Positions 21,435 through 33,089 are shown, counted from the first letter of the stretch. The stretch: 64,000 bases of DNA from Adiantum capillus-veneris (GCA_014529385.2 CM043959.1:93382529-93446528); one strand, 5' to 3'. Notes: a model not told the origin generated them from the sequence alone. Made by a program: numbers and translations.

Positions 21435-22366
21435 GAGTACGTACCTATTGAGCTAAGTAGCCTTCACAACGTATCCTTGGATCAAATTTTTTTGAAAACC
21501 GGCATTCGAGGACTTTTTTATTGAACTTTTTGATCGAAGTTGCCCCAAAATTTTCCTAACCTTTCCATTAAACTTCAAGATTTGACGTTTGAAGTCGGAA
21601 TCCAATTTTGACTTTCTTTCTTATTTATTTATTTATTTGAACTTTTATTAGCTTTTATTAACAAAAAATGAACATAATTATCCAAATCACCTGAACATTT
21701 TCATTCTTCGCTTAAAAATACAAAAACTCTTCCAATTTGATTATTTGGCCGTAGTTTTATGGATTGCTCTATTTTGATCATATTTTTGGCTTAGAAACAC
21801 ACAACAAGAGTAAAAATTGGAATGTCTTTGGTTTTTTTAACCTGTATTTACAAAATACACACACACCTAGGCTTATCATATTCCATTTTCCCCTTTAGCT
21901 AGTTATCAACATTTGACTTTTCCAAAAAGATTCACACGTTACCATACAATTACTTCAAAACATTTCCATTTTCTCCATCAAATCATACGCTTGGGTCCAC
22001 ATTTAGAACGTCTTTCCCCTCCTTGCTCAAGTACTTTGGGAAAATAAGATACAACCCGATTTGTGCAGTGCAAGGGTGATAAAATTGTGTCTATGCATGG
22101 ACGAGATTGGCCCTATGCTATTGATGTCAATGCATGTAAAACACACTATGCCCTGCAAGAGGTGGGTCTTGAGTGATGTACTCAGGGGTTTCTAATGGAG
22201 AGGTAGCCTATGCTGAAGCTCTCTTGAAGAGTAAATTCTATAGTAGTTGAGCAGGATGTAGTCCTTGAGGCCGACCTTTTCCCATAGCGGTCTAACTACA
22301 ACTTCTTTTGCAAGGTCTTGAGCTTCCTTGGGAAGAGATTGAACTTCTACCCTAGATCCTTGTGCA
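21435..22366. other. AT-rich stretch without a recognised gene
   Basis: No convincing ORF on either strand and no repeat recognised. The chromovirus half expected here, if the Tat-like element had simply inserted, is absent. Confidence 0.4.
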
Positions 22367-22628
22367 CTTCTCCATGTTATACTATGATCAGTTGGCTCTG
22401 TAGCTGCTCCTTGGCCAGACATGTGACATTTGGTTTTTTTAAAGATTCCTCTTCTATCTGATATTGGGGCAACTCATCCAACTTAGACTTCATAATCTTC
22501 TTCTTTGGAGCTCCCAAAGTTGATGAGAGAGATCCTGGGAAAAAATCACCAAATATGGCTGCTAGGCTAGTTTGAGAAATTCCCAACAATTCGAAAAGCT
22601 CAACAAGGCCACAAGTTATCTTGTGCAA
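22192..22628 (-). pseudogene. Unrecognised coding remnant within the dispersed repeat (copy 2)
   Basis: Two overlapping minus-strand frames (22377-22628 and 22192-22422) have protein-like composition, for example LFELLGISQTSLAAIFGDFF and LDELPQYQIEEESLKKP, then RPLWEKVGLKDYILLNYY. The block 22370-22612 resembles 635-880. It looks like a piece of an unknown element protein with at least one frame change. No family is recognised. Confidence 0.35.
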
Positions 22629-22681
22629 CCCTCATGGGTGGGTATGCCTGCAACTTGATCACTTGCACCACAACGCACATG

Positions 22682-22683
<2 letters not shown>

Positions 22684-22735
<52 letters not shown>
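22684..22735. repeat. (GA)n microsatellite
   Basis: About 25 GA dinucleotides. ORFs that cross it on both strands are simple-repeat artefacts. Confidence 0.95.
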
Positions 22736-22738
<3 letters not shown>

Positions 22739-24480
22739 TATCTGCCAAGACACCGCTCTTCACTTTCACTTCCAAAAAGACACCAAGACCTCTTGGCTTT
22801 TCTCTTTCAGCACAAAAAAGCATCTTTCGTGATTCTATCAAAAGAAATCGATCCATAATCATAGCTACATATTTGCCACCGCCTATAGAAATCACAATGC
22901 ATAACATCTTTTTTGGATCAAAATGTATAGTGTGAAAAATTTTGAGGACTTCGATTTTATTAACAGAGGAGGAAGTAAAATATATTCAATCATATTATAG
23001 TTTCCTCTACAATGCACATATAATCTTCTTCTATCGCTTAAAGATGTCGACAAAGTAAGTTTGTATAACGTTGATTACATGGTTCTTTGGAGACAAGCCA
23101 TAGTCTTTAACAAATTATGCATGAAAAGTTGTGAAAATGTACCATGATTCAAAAGATTCATGACTGATTGGACTTAAAAAACATTTTCTTGGGTTTAAAA
23201 TGAAAATTTTGTTTGGTTTAAGAGTAAGTAATGGAGCCCCAAACTAGATTTTCATTTAACTTTAACAAAAAAAAAAAAGAACAATTTCAAAATCATTTTC
23301 TTACATTTTTAATGTTTTTATAGTTTTTCTTTATTATAATAACTATGTAATCTTTCTTTAAATGATATTTTATATAGTAAAGAATTTACACGCATAAGAG
23401 ATAGAAGTTTCTTCGCATGATACAAATTTTATTTTGTTGAGAAGTTACGGGAGGAGAATTGCAATCTTTGGAGAATTTATGCTAAACTTTTATTTCAATC
23501 TTTGGACTTCAAAAATTCATAAATCTTTATCTAGTATATTCATCTCAACATAGGAAAAAAGCGAGAGTTTCTACAACTACATGCTAAATACATAATGAAC
23601 AATTGTTTCTATCCTCACAAAACAATCCAAAACCTTGGTAGGAGACTTTAAAGTGTTGAATAACAAATGCAAAAGGCCATGTTTTGCTACTTTAAGCAAA
23701 TTTAGAAGGCACAAACTGTCGAATCTTTGAGAATGATCTTTCTTCTGTTAGTTTCTCGAAGATCGTGCAAGAAAGTAGGGAATTGATTGTCCATTGGTAA
23801 AAGGAAGAACTCGGACGACTGATATAGGGCCATCAACGTTGTCCTGTTGAATTAAAGCTAGCTAGAACATGGGTAGGTTTTCGCCTCTTGGTGGGGCCAG
23901 GTATCTTATCATTGTGATACGAAATCCCTCAAAGCTTTGACACAAGCTTGAGGTTACTTTGTTCATTTATTTCAGAGGAAAAAAGTTACCAGATACAATG
24001 CTTGACACATTGATTTTTAGCATAAAAGTCTAGTTTATTAATAGGATGAAAACTATTTCACTCGCGTCATAGAGAACAGTTCTTTGTGATGATAAATGCC
24101 ATACAAGCTGGAAGGTTCATATCATATCATTCTTTTGAGCAAGATAGATGAAAATAATAGGATACGAGCCATACGAAATTGGCGACGATGGGAATCTACT
24201 AACATAATATGGCGGAAGGGGAGTCCTTTACATGTGTCGCAATCTGCGACCTGAAGGGTAAAGTCAAAAACAAAAACAAGTCCCTTTGCACGCGATAAAG
24301 AGGAAGAGAGAGAGGTTGCTGAAGGCGACCGGCCGTACTTATTGATAATGCGTGGGCATGTGGGCCTTAAACTCCCGCACATACAATGTCCAAAAAGCTT
24401 TAGAAAACGATGACAAGAATATTAGAAAATGAGCTGCTAGTCAATTGATCAATGCTTGCCAGAAACAGTTTACCTAGCCA
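22736..24480. other. AT-rich stretch without a recognised gene
   Basis: No domain, RNA gene or element end that I can support. Composition changes to GC-richer sequence at about 24500, which I take as the start of the LINE. Confidence 0.4.
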
Positions 24481-24769
24481 AAGAAAATAGCCCGGCACGC
24501 TTAAAACTTTAGGTCAAAATTTGGAGCTTTTGCTGCCGGCAGCGACACGAGATATAAAGCCGTCACAGATGCTCTGTGTTTCGCATGTCGAGCTCGCAGG
24601 TAGCGCAACCCCAGCGGGTGGCTTGGTTTGCAGAAGGCGGGGAAGGTGAATCCCAGGAGATTCGCCTTAAACAAATTGAACGGTCTGCTCTTTCCTGCTC
24701 AAGCTAGGCCGGCTCCGACGGCTCTAACTGAAGCTCCAAGCTAAGGTAAGTCTTATAAGCTACATCAGC

Positions 24770-26031
24770 GTGCTTCCGGGTTTTGTTGTGCTCGCACACC
24801 ATAAGCGCTTTTTATCTTGCCCACTGTGTTGGGGTTTAGTCTCACCCTCTACCAAGTGGTGCATGACCATGGGGTCGTCAACTAAACCGTCATATGTAGA
24901 TTCATTGCTAGGGCTGGTGAAGGACCCTGTGCTCGAACAAGGGGTTGTCAGGCCGAATGATGCCTCAGGCCAATCCGACGGAAGCGGCATGGGGGACTTG
25001 ACCGGCGGACTAAAGTAGACCTGAAAGGACGTAAGGCGGCGATTGAGAAGGAACTTACCGAGACTCTCGGTGCGCTCTCTATAAGCAAAAGAACCCTAGA
25101 AGAGTGGCAGCGACACCCTTCACGCCCTCAGATGACTCTAAAGGGGACATAACCTTCCAAGTGCTTTAAAAAAATGCTCCCTCAAAGAGTAGAGGTTGAA
25201 GATGCAGTCATAGTAGCAGTCCCACCGGTCTTGATAAAGAGACAACTCGCGGAGTTTGCAAACTCGACATTGGTCTTTGGATTTGTGGGTAGGGTTCCTG
25301 CCAAAGCCAAATTGATTACCTAATTGTATAGTGCCAATGTCCTCAATCACAACGAATTAGTGGTGATGGCGCAATACCTAGCAAAAGGATTCTTCTCTGT
25401 GCAATTCAACGATGAGACATCATGTCTAAAATCCTAGCAAAGAGCCCACTCTTCTTCAGTAGGATGCTTGTTCGTGTGCTCCCATGGGACTCCTCGTTTG
25501 AATCCACACTGATGCTTTCATCGACATGTGCCCAATGTGGGTTGAGTTTTTTAATCTTCCTATATGGTTGAGAAACAATTTGAGAGATCTGCCAGTGTTC
25601 CTCTGCACATCGCTTTTTGTGCCAACTGGAAGAGTCGTTGGGGCTACAACGAATAAGGTGTGTATTTGGTAGGATCTTAAAAAGCCCTAGCCCAAGAACC
25701 TAGTGGTGAATGTGGGGGTGGGTTGAAGGTTATTCCAATGAATTTTGGCACCTTCTTTGGTGCATGCTTCAAGTGCAACAAATTTGGAAACTTTGCGAGG
25801 GCTTGTCCCTTGGCCTTGAGTATGGAAACGGATTCCAATGAAGGGAAAAAAGAAGAAACCTCAAACTGTCAGGTAGCGGCGGCTGGCACAAAGGCTCCAC
25901 CACAAAAGGATGCTGAAGTTGCAAGAAAAGAGCAAGCTAAGGAGATGTCAATTACCAAGGAGAATATTGTGAAGTCCAAGACAAGAATGGAAATGAAAAG
26001 GCCACCCAAAGGTACCGCTTCTTGTCCATAG
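24770..26031 (+). pseudogene. LINE ORF1 remnant (DUF4283-like plus zinc knuckle)
   Basis: Broken frames read a DUF4283-like stretch (FVGRVPAKAKLI, then YLAKGFFSVQF, about 25270-25420), as in ORF1 of plant L1 elements. The last frame (25723-26031) carries a CCHC knuckle, CFKCNKFGNFARACP, and a charged, Lys-rich tail. ORF1 proteins bind element RNA. Several stops and frame changes make this copy non-functional. Confidence 0.7.
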
Positions 26032-26099
26032 CCCATCCGAAATCTTCAACTACAGTGATACAAAAGACTCTACTGGCACCCTCATTGAGTAAGAAAGAA

Positions 26100-26175
26100 G
26101 ATGGTTGGCAGTAGATATCCAATAGATCTTGTAAGGGGTTCAAATCCCAAGCCAGAGCGGTTGGGCTACTGACCA
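26100..26175 (+). other. Weak tRNA-like B-box
   Basis: GGTTCAAATCCC at about 26138-26149 fits a B-box, but the A-box candidate upstream is poor and no cloverleaf forms. It may be a SINE scrap between ORF1 and ORF2. Confidence 0.15.
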
Positions 26176-27672
26176 AGGGGGGGATCACTATGTATAAATT
26201 TTGTATATTGCGTGCATTCAAGAAGTATTTTTAAAACTCCTTATCTGTGAATTTTGACAAAATAAAATACACCCTTTTTCTATTCAACTTGTAAATTTTC
26301 CCAATTCCATTTTACGATACCCTTCTGTATGCGAAAATGTGAGAAAAAATAAAATATAATAACCCCTCCAATTGCACTCATATGATAGTTACATAATTAT
26401 TAAGTGAACCCCCGGAGGCTATTGAGAGCAACCCCGTCAAACCCTTTCAAAACACCTATTCTCTACTACAACTTGTTTGAGGTACTACACGATTCCAACC
26501 CTGCAGATCTTATGACAACTAATCTCTCATGCTCACAGATTGGGAATATCTTGATGGAGGAGGAGCATAGGAAACAGACCATTGAGAAAGAATTCATCAA
26601 GGTGGAGGAATGCATACCTCTATCTCAATGATGGAAGATATTATTTTTCAATCTTGGAACATGAAAGAGTTGAAAACCCAAAAAAAGTGCACCCTATTTT
26701 GAGAGGAAGTTAAGAGGGCTGGGGAAAGTTAGTTACTGGGATATTCAAGAGCATCATCTGGATGTTAGAAGTAAAAGAAAGTAAGATCTTTGAAAAAAGT
26801 TGGTGCTCTACGGAGAGAGGGAAGATAGGTACAATGGAATCCTCTCTATTGTGGATAGGGACCTAGAGCCAGAAGTGATCATGAATAATCCCCTTGAGAG
26901 AGTCCTAGGAGTGAGAGCCAAATGGACGGATCAACCACACACAATAATCAACATATATTTTGCTTGCAATGCGAAGGATAGAGCCAAGTTGTGGATGCAC
27001 ATTTGTGATACCCATATTGAAGGGGAGTGGATTCTGCTAGGGAACTTCAATATGGTTGAGAAGATAAAGTAACGAACAGGGTCCTTGAGTTTGCTGTAGG
27101 CTTGTAAAATGTAAATAGCTAAGCCTCTGCGAGAAATGGGATTTGATGGACTTGTGGGAGGTTGGCACATGGAATAGCATGTAGGGCTTTGTGTATGCTC
27201 ACATGACCTCTCGGATAGAGAGATGTTATTGTTCTCACAATGTTGACTCGATGTCACCGCTCACACAAAACCTATCAGATCACTTGCCATTGTTCATCAA
27301 ATTCAACAAAGCCAAAGTGGAGGGAAGCTTTTCCAAAGGGACCAAGAAACTACTAATCAGAGGGGAACATCAGTTCAAAGACCCACTGCTCCAAAGCCTT
27401 ACTAAAAAAGCTCTTCGTAAACTTAATAAAGATATTGGTTGCAAAAACCCTTAAGCTTGGGATATCTTTACCAAGAGTATTTAAAAAGCAGTCAAAAGCA
27501 TAGGCCCCAAAATGAAAAAGGCCGGCGCCCAAGATGAGTGTACGAAGCATCTCGAGGAGGAAGTGGCTCTACTGACCAAACAAAAAATGGTGGGGTTGGC
27601 TTCTGAAGAAGAGCACAAGAGGTGCCTAAAAACTAAAGCTGACCTAGCAAATCATCATATGGAGGAAATCAT

Positions 27673-28004
27673 AAGGACTAGAGTGCTCTTTAGAGATACC
27701 TTTCTTCAGCTTGAGGCATCCAATCAAGTACATTTTTTTTGGGACCATGAAAATGCAAATGAGTAGGGGACATGTCTAATCGCTTGTAGACGTGGCCGGG
27801 AATACTATACGAGATCAAGACCTAATGGCCAAGAGGAAGTCAGAAGGACTAGAGTGCTCTTTAGAGAGACCTTTCTTTAGCTTGAGGCATCCAATCAAGT
27901 ACATTTTTTTGGACCATGAAAATGAAGATGAGTAGGGGACATGTCCAATCGCTTGTAGCTGTGGCCTCGAACAATATACGAGATCAAGATCTAATGGCCA
28001 GGAT
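27673..28004 (+). repeat. Tandem duplication inside the LINE
   Basis: Two copies about 171 bp apart, both beginning AAGGACTAGAGTGCTCTTTAG, differing at about ten positions by eye. Confidence 0.85.
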
Positions 28005-28279
28005 GATTCTTCAGCATTTGAGCCAAATCATTGGCCAACCCGAGGTCCGCTCTCAGGAAGTGGATGAAGCCAGAGCTTCTCTTCTTGCTAGTGTAAGTAG
28101 AATGATATCTTATGCTGAAGCTAACCTTCTTGAGAAGGCCTTCTTGGGAGACGAACGCTCGCTTGCGTTGGAATCTCTAGGCAAGCAAAAGTCTCTGGGT
28201 AGGGATGGCTGACTATTGAGTTTTTTTGAGAATTTTGGGATGGTCTTAAGTTCCCTATCCCGAGGATGGCTAACCAAGC

Positions 28280-28283
28280 CTTG
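28280..28283. repeat. Target-site duplication CTTG, left
   Basis: CTTG immediately before the left terminus CATTAGG. The same four bases follow the right terminus at 40232-40235. Confidence 0.75.
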
Positions 28284-28317
28284 CATTAGGAAATTTCAGA
28301 GGTCATTTGGAGGGCCA
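28284..28317 (+). repeat. Left terminal inverted repeat
   Basis: Starts CATTAGGAAATTTC and pairs with 40198-40231. Similar termini bound the fold-back element at 61934-62895. Further in, CTACGTTACGTAGG (about 28362-28375) also matches the inner right end of that element, read in reverse. Confidence 0.85.
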
Positions 28318-28637
28318 TATGAAGAGAGAGAAAAATAGAGCGCGTCCAATGAGCATGAAGGCTACGTTACGTAGGAAAGTACGTGGAAAGACTCAAAAAA
28401 TAGGAAAATAGCATAAAACTTTCACGAAACTAGGATTGTAGCATAGTAATTTCCTTCCTTTTACCGAGCTTTTAGGTGCTTGCATGTGGTTCCACTTCTG
28501 ATATTCTCTTATGGTCATTAACGTACTTGAGGGTGACCATTAAGCCCGCACAAGATATTGGAATTCTAAAACACTTTCCCTCCATTAGAATGCTTTCGAA
28601 GTGAATCTCCCTCCACTAAAGCTTTTCTCTGAGAGTT

Positions 28638-30058
28638 ATGGCGTCCACGTCTTCTCGCCCAAGAGCCTCCAGGTGTTTACTGTCTCTCACACCAACAACC
28701 AACAACTGCACTTTGCCTAGAAGGCCAAGTAGTAGCATATCCTCAATTACAATACCAGCTTCAAGAAGTGCAGAGAACCAATGGGTTGGACAAAGGATAA
28801 ACAAAGGTTCATGGGTCCTCATGCAACCAAGAAGACCCAAGAGGTCTAGTGGTATCAACGTTTACCGCTCAGCATTGAAGGCCAGGGTGTTGGATTTCAA
28901 AGTTGAAATCGGCAAAAGATCTGTAAAGGAAGTTCTTGTTCAGCATGTGTTTACCCATCCAGAGGTGATAGAAAACGGTGGAAATGTATCAGATATACAT
29001 CAACCACGTTGCAATTGTAAGTACTCTTGACATGTGAACTTACTGATACTCTCATTATAACTTTTCTTATATATTTTGCAATGTTTCTCCCGCTTGTTAT
29101 GAGTAATGTCTCCATTCTTCACAGCTCAATTACATTAGATTTGTCATTTGTACTTATTGATACTCTTAGTTTAACTCTTCTTATATATATTGCAGATGTT
29201 TATCCCTCTTCTTATGAACAATGAGAACCTGTGGAGTGCATAATAGGCCTCTTCCATGTTGTTCATGCCCACATTGGTTCTCTACAGTACTCAGAGAGGA
29301 GCAGCAAAAGACTGGCTGATGAGGGAATCTTTTTTTATGACCACTTTTACCAACTCAGCTCAGGGAATAAGAATGGCATGTTGGTGAAAGTGCCTCTACC
29401 AACCGATTGGAACACTGTGGACTGGCCAGTTCCCGAGGAAACAATGGTGGAGGCAATGCGAAGTAAGCTCTACAAGGATATACAAAGGTCTCTACGTAGC
29501 TCTATTCCTACCAAACTGGTTAGAATTGCAAACTTTTGTCCTGTTGCACTCTTCATAGAGCTGTTTCATAGCTACAACATCCGAGTTACAAAAACTATGT
29601 TCATGTGCAAGTCATTTCAGCAGTCATCCTGTGACAAACTTCTTGACAAAGGATGGTATGCAAAGGAAGAGATTGGTTTACGGTGCGAGGCCGCGCTTGA
29701 TACTCTAGTTGTCAAGTACATGATTGCAAGCCAATCACTGTTACTCTCATTTTGGTATATGCGATCACAAATGCTAAACGGTAAGTACATTCATATGGAC
29801 CAGGTTTCTGCAGGTTTGGAAGATAATCCTACTGTGGATGTGGAAGTGATTGATAAAGAGCATGGCCTACTATTGGTGGTTACAATAAGGGAGCTATGCA
29901 GTCTTCAGCATTTGCGAAATGACATCATTGAAGAGTCAATGGACAAGGACCTATCAGATTTTTCCTTTTTCTTAGCTGGCCGTAAGGTGATGCGGCGAAG
30001 GGAAAAAGATATTTTGTGCAAAGAGTTGGATGGTCGGGTTGAAGTAGTGTCAATGTAA
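28638..30058 (+). CDS. Transposon gene A, unknown function
   Basis: Two exon-size open stretches. The first (28638-29016) starts MASTSSRP, is Ser/Pro-rich, and ends at a donor GTAAGT. The second runs from about 29240 to the stop at 30058 and has ordinary globular composition with many Cys and Leu. An acceptor at about 29242 (ATAATAG) keeps the frame, giving roughly 400 residues, but the intron (about 225 bp) contains a local duplication and its 3' edge is uncertain. I see no known domain, signal peptide or membrane segment. The second exon ends about 210 bp from the stop of gene B, which is convergent. Absence of stops over 270 codons supports coding. Function cannot be named. Confidence 0.65.
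29030..29225 (+). repeat. Short direct duplication in the intron of gene A
   Basis: Two similar blocks of about 75 bp, each reading TTGATACTCT-like sequence, TTCTTATATAT and TTGCA-ATGTTT, spaced about 120 bp. Each contains a potential acceptor, so alternative splice sites are possible. Confidence 0.55.
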
Positions 30059-30177
30059 CAGATATTCTTGTGAACCCAAGTGTATACAAATGACTTTCAA
30101 GACATGAAGTTTATTGATCTCATTTTTCAATTGTGCCCTGTGAAAAAGTGTGCTTGAAATACATTTCTTTACCACGT

Positions 30178-30182
<5 letters not shown>

Positions 30183-30238
<56 letters not shown>

Positions 30239-30239
30239 G
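30183..30239. repeat. (CT)n then (TA)n microsatellite
   Basis: Lies between the convergent 3' ends of genes A and B. Confidence 0.95.
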
Positions 30240-30268
30240 TTAGACAAGACAAAGACATGATAGAAGAA

Positions 30269-33089
30269 TCATCTTAATTCATTAGAAAGTACAAACTCGT
30301 CCGTGAACAATGGACTGAGATACAATTTTTGTAAGTATGGAATCAGAATGTCTTCAAGGTAAAAATCGAAGGAATGCCCCTCGAAAGAAGATGGTGAGAT
30401 AGTTGTTCCCGGCGGATTTAGTTCTCCCTTTTCAGGAGTATCATCAATTAGTAGTGTGTTAGTTGCATCAAAGGGTACACCAATTTGGCTAAACGGTTTG
30501 TACAAAAGAGGTAAGCTTGGTTTTTTAGGGTGGTAGTGGCCCTCAACGGTAACGCATTTTCTTTGATCATACAAAAAGGCAAAATCTGACGTGTGAGCTT
30601 GGCATACACTGCAAACTATTGCAACTAGTGGCGACAAGTTTTGCCTTTGCATTGAAGACCATATGGCAACTCTGAAGCGCGGAAGAAGAAACTGAATAAA
30701 TTCCTTGGTTCCTGGACGAACCACGACTCGACAAGTTCCCATCCGAAACGTTTGCAAATCCTCAAAGGGTCCTCTGTCACTGAGAGGCACCCACATCAGC
30801 AGCAATCCATTGACGTCCAAGATAATCAACCTCTGTAAAAGTTGACAAGTATATATAAGTAGTTAGAAGCTGAACATATTTTGCCATACTTGAATAGACA
30901 TTACCGGAACAACCGTATCTACAGGTAGCAAGGGTCCATACTGGGTCTCTGTAGTGTTCATGTCGTTGTTGCTCTCCTCCGCTTTATCTTCATAGTCATC
31001 ATTCACATCTTCATCAGGGGTCTCCCCCATGGCTCTTTCTGCCTCATTCAAGGTTTCTTCCAAGGTCTTTTCGTCTCCCTCGGTCGATCGGCTTGCCTCA
31101 TATATCCTTGCCTGATCCATATCATTTTGCTCATCCCTAGGCCTGCTTTCCTCATCCATATCCTTTTGCTCATCTATAGGCCTGCTTTCCTCATCTTGGG
31201 TTTCAGCCATAGGCTCTTTTGGCTCCTCCACTGGCTGACTCGGCTCTTTCATTGTCTCTTCCGGTTGAACCTTAGCACCTTCCATATGCTCATTTGACCT
31301 TTCCTCATCCTCGGCTCTTTCATCTTCTGCTGATATGACCCCCTCGGCCCGTTGTGATTCCACTGTATCGGATGTAGGGGTTTGTCGTGGTGGCACGTCA
31401 TGTTTTGTAAGATCAATAGTGCGCTCATCCAAGCCGCTATATGTAAGATCAATAGTGCGCTCATCCAAGCCGCTATATATCTTCAAGCTCTCTAGGGCTA
31501 GACATAGTAAGCAGGTGTTGTATTAAACTTACCCGGTATCTTTGCAAATAATCATATGTGTAGTTTTTTAAAGCACTCTGCAAAATTGAAAGACCACATG
31601 GTGAGAATTCTTTTATAGACTAAACCAAAACTAACTGAATGCATTGTCAAATGGGTACCTTAGTCATGAAAGGTTTTAATGCAAAGTAGCTTTGCAGGAC
31701 ATATTCTGCATGGAGAAGATATCTCCAGCTGCAAGAATTCCCATCGGTTTGATTTGGGACAGGTACTTCTTTGATTGGGGCCTTGTATAGTTCATACCTT
31801 CCACATAGCTTGCCATAGGCAAGCAACAACCTCTTTATACAACTGCACAAAGCAATGTCAAGATGTTAGCATGAGGCTTCAAATTTACATGGATATCTAT
31901 AAGAAACACTTTCTGATACAAAAACTTACAGCCTAATTTCAGGGTGGGTTCCTTTTATTGAATTGAACACCCACACTACTGGTTGGTCAACATCAAGGCA
32001 TATGAGACTCCAGTGATGGTTGTTCTCATATGGAAAGATGATCACAGTAACTTCCAGCATAGCACAGTGGAGAAACCAACTCTCAAAGGTCCCAGATGGA
32101 CTGTTCTTTTGTCTAATAATTACTGACATTTGTGGATCAAGGAGAAACACCTCTGTGTGAGTGTGCAGTGGGAGTTGACTTTTGATCAGGCTGCAGAGAC
32201 TCTACCTGAGTTAGCAAACCTATTATCTGAGTTTTCAAAGCTAGCAAGATAGTAACACTTACTTAAGACAAGCATAGATAATTGTGTCTGAAATCTGAGC
32301 ATCTGGAACCTGCAATAAATTAATGTCCACTTTTTCCAGAGCTAGCTTTCTGACTCCATCTACAAATGGTATCTCTACAAGCAAGCCATTCTTCATTGAA
32401 AGTAGAGTTTCTTGATTGCTTGCCTCTATAGACAGGGTCACATTGCACTCTGTTTGCCTCTGGGACTCCACTGCTACTTTTGCTTTCTCCTTAAGCTCTG
32501 CTTCCCTCATGTCCTCTGTTTGGCGAGCAATAGTCTCTGCCCTTGCCCTTGTATTCACATCATGTGTGACATCTACAACTGTGAGTTGTGGCACTAGCTC
32601 CGGGGGGTATAACAAAATTTCTCTCATTTTCTTATCCTTGCAGACATTGGGGACCAGCAGTTTGTCATACCTCCACCTTATTCTTTTCAGTGTCTCACTA
32701 TCTTTGTCCATTATAGTAACCCTGTGGGCATGGGCTGCAACAATGGTCATGTCACTGAAGTACTCCAGTAGGAAGTCCTCTGCTGCTTCCTGTAGAGCCA
32801 TTAATGCCACCATCTTCCACCTTTTGGTGCCCCAGGTAGCTTCATCACATATGGACCTCACCATTCTCTGGAAGGGCAGCTTTGGTATGCATAAATCTAC
32901 ACATTTCTGTGCCTTTCTGATTTCTCTGAAAAGTCCCATGCAGGTTTGCAGCTTCTTCATCCTTGGCCCTTTCAGAATTTTATTTGGTTTTCCAGGTCTT
33001 TTCTTTGGGGTTGCAGATCTGCTACTTGCTTTAGATGCTAATCCTGGTCCCTTGCCTGCCTTCCTTGCAGTGGGTTTTGTTATAGCCAT
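30269..33089 (-). CDS. Transposon gene B: histone H3-like / Ulp1 protease / FCP1-like phosphatase fusion
   Basis: Six exons with GT-AG borders: 33089-32263, 32190-31930, 31842-31659, 31577-31533, 31489-30905, 30832-30269; total 2466 nt, 821 residues, every junction keeping frame. Residues 1-140 are H3-like: the tail reads MAITKPTARK (H3: ARTKQTARK) and the fold has FREIRKAQK, KLPFQRMVR, ALQEAAEDFL and RVTIMDKD (about 54-130). Residues about 276-424 are Ulp1/C48-like, with HHWSLICLD (His335), FNS (Asn352 where Asp is usual), and NQTDGNSC (Gln394, Cys400). Residues 440-634 are acidic with a 12-residue tandem repeat. Residues 635-821 are FCP1/NIF-like with LDVNGLL (Asp640), WSS (692-694) and LIDDTPEK (764-769). 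A nuclear role is inferred. It is divergent from gene C. The start at M-A-I-T was chosen because it aligns with the H3 tail. Confidence 0.85.
32263..33089 (-). other. Exon 1 of gene B: histone H3-like domain and linker
   Basis: The H3-like fold is followed by a helical, Arg/Glu-rich linker (residues about 140-275). Compared with canonical H3, Lys4 and the ALA-ARG-LYS at 7-9 are kept, Ser10 is Ala, and loop 1 is one residue longer, a trait also seen in CenH3. Exon 1 alone encodes the complete H3 part, so it could have been captured as one unit. Confidence 0.9.

Larger units (their letters stand above)
26636..28283 (+). pseudogene. LINE ORF2 remnant, endonuclease and RT start
   Basis: The frame 26800-27072 reads INIYFACNAKDRAKLW and WILLGNFNMVEKI, matching the APE-type endonuclease of plant L1 elements (the NVY...W...GDFN block). 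Further on, LEKAFLGDERSLALESLGKQK followed by GRDG (about 28127-28210) matches the RT entry block (...KSPGPDG). The frame is broken repeatedly. A direct duplication of about 171 bp sits inside it (27673-27843 and 27844-28004). RT continues at 40236 beyond the inserted transposon. Confidence 0.75.

Noticed and set aside
32263-33089. A host histone H3 gene
   Set aside because: The domain is divergent, continues directly into a linker and Ulp1 domain through phase-matched introns, and lies inside transposon termini.
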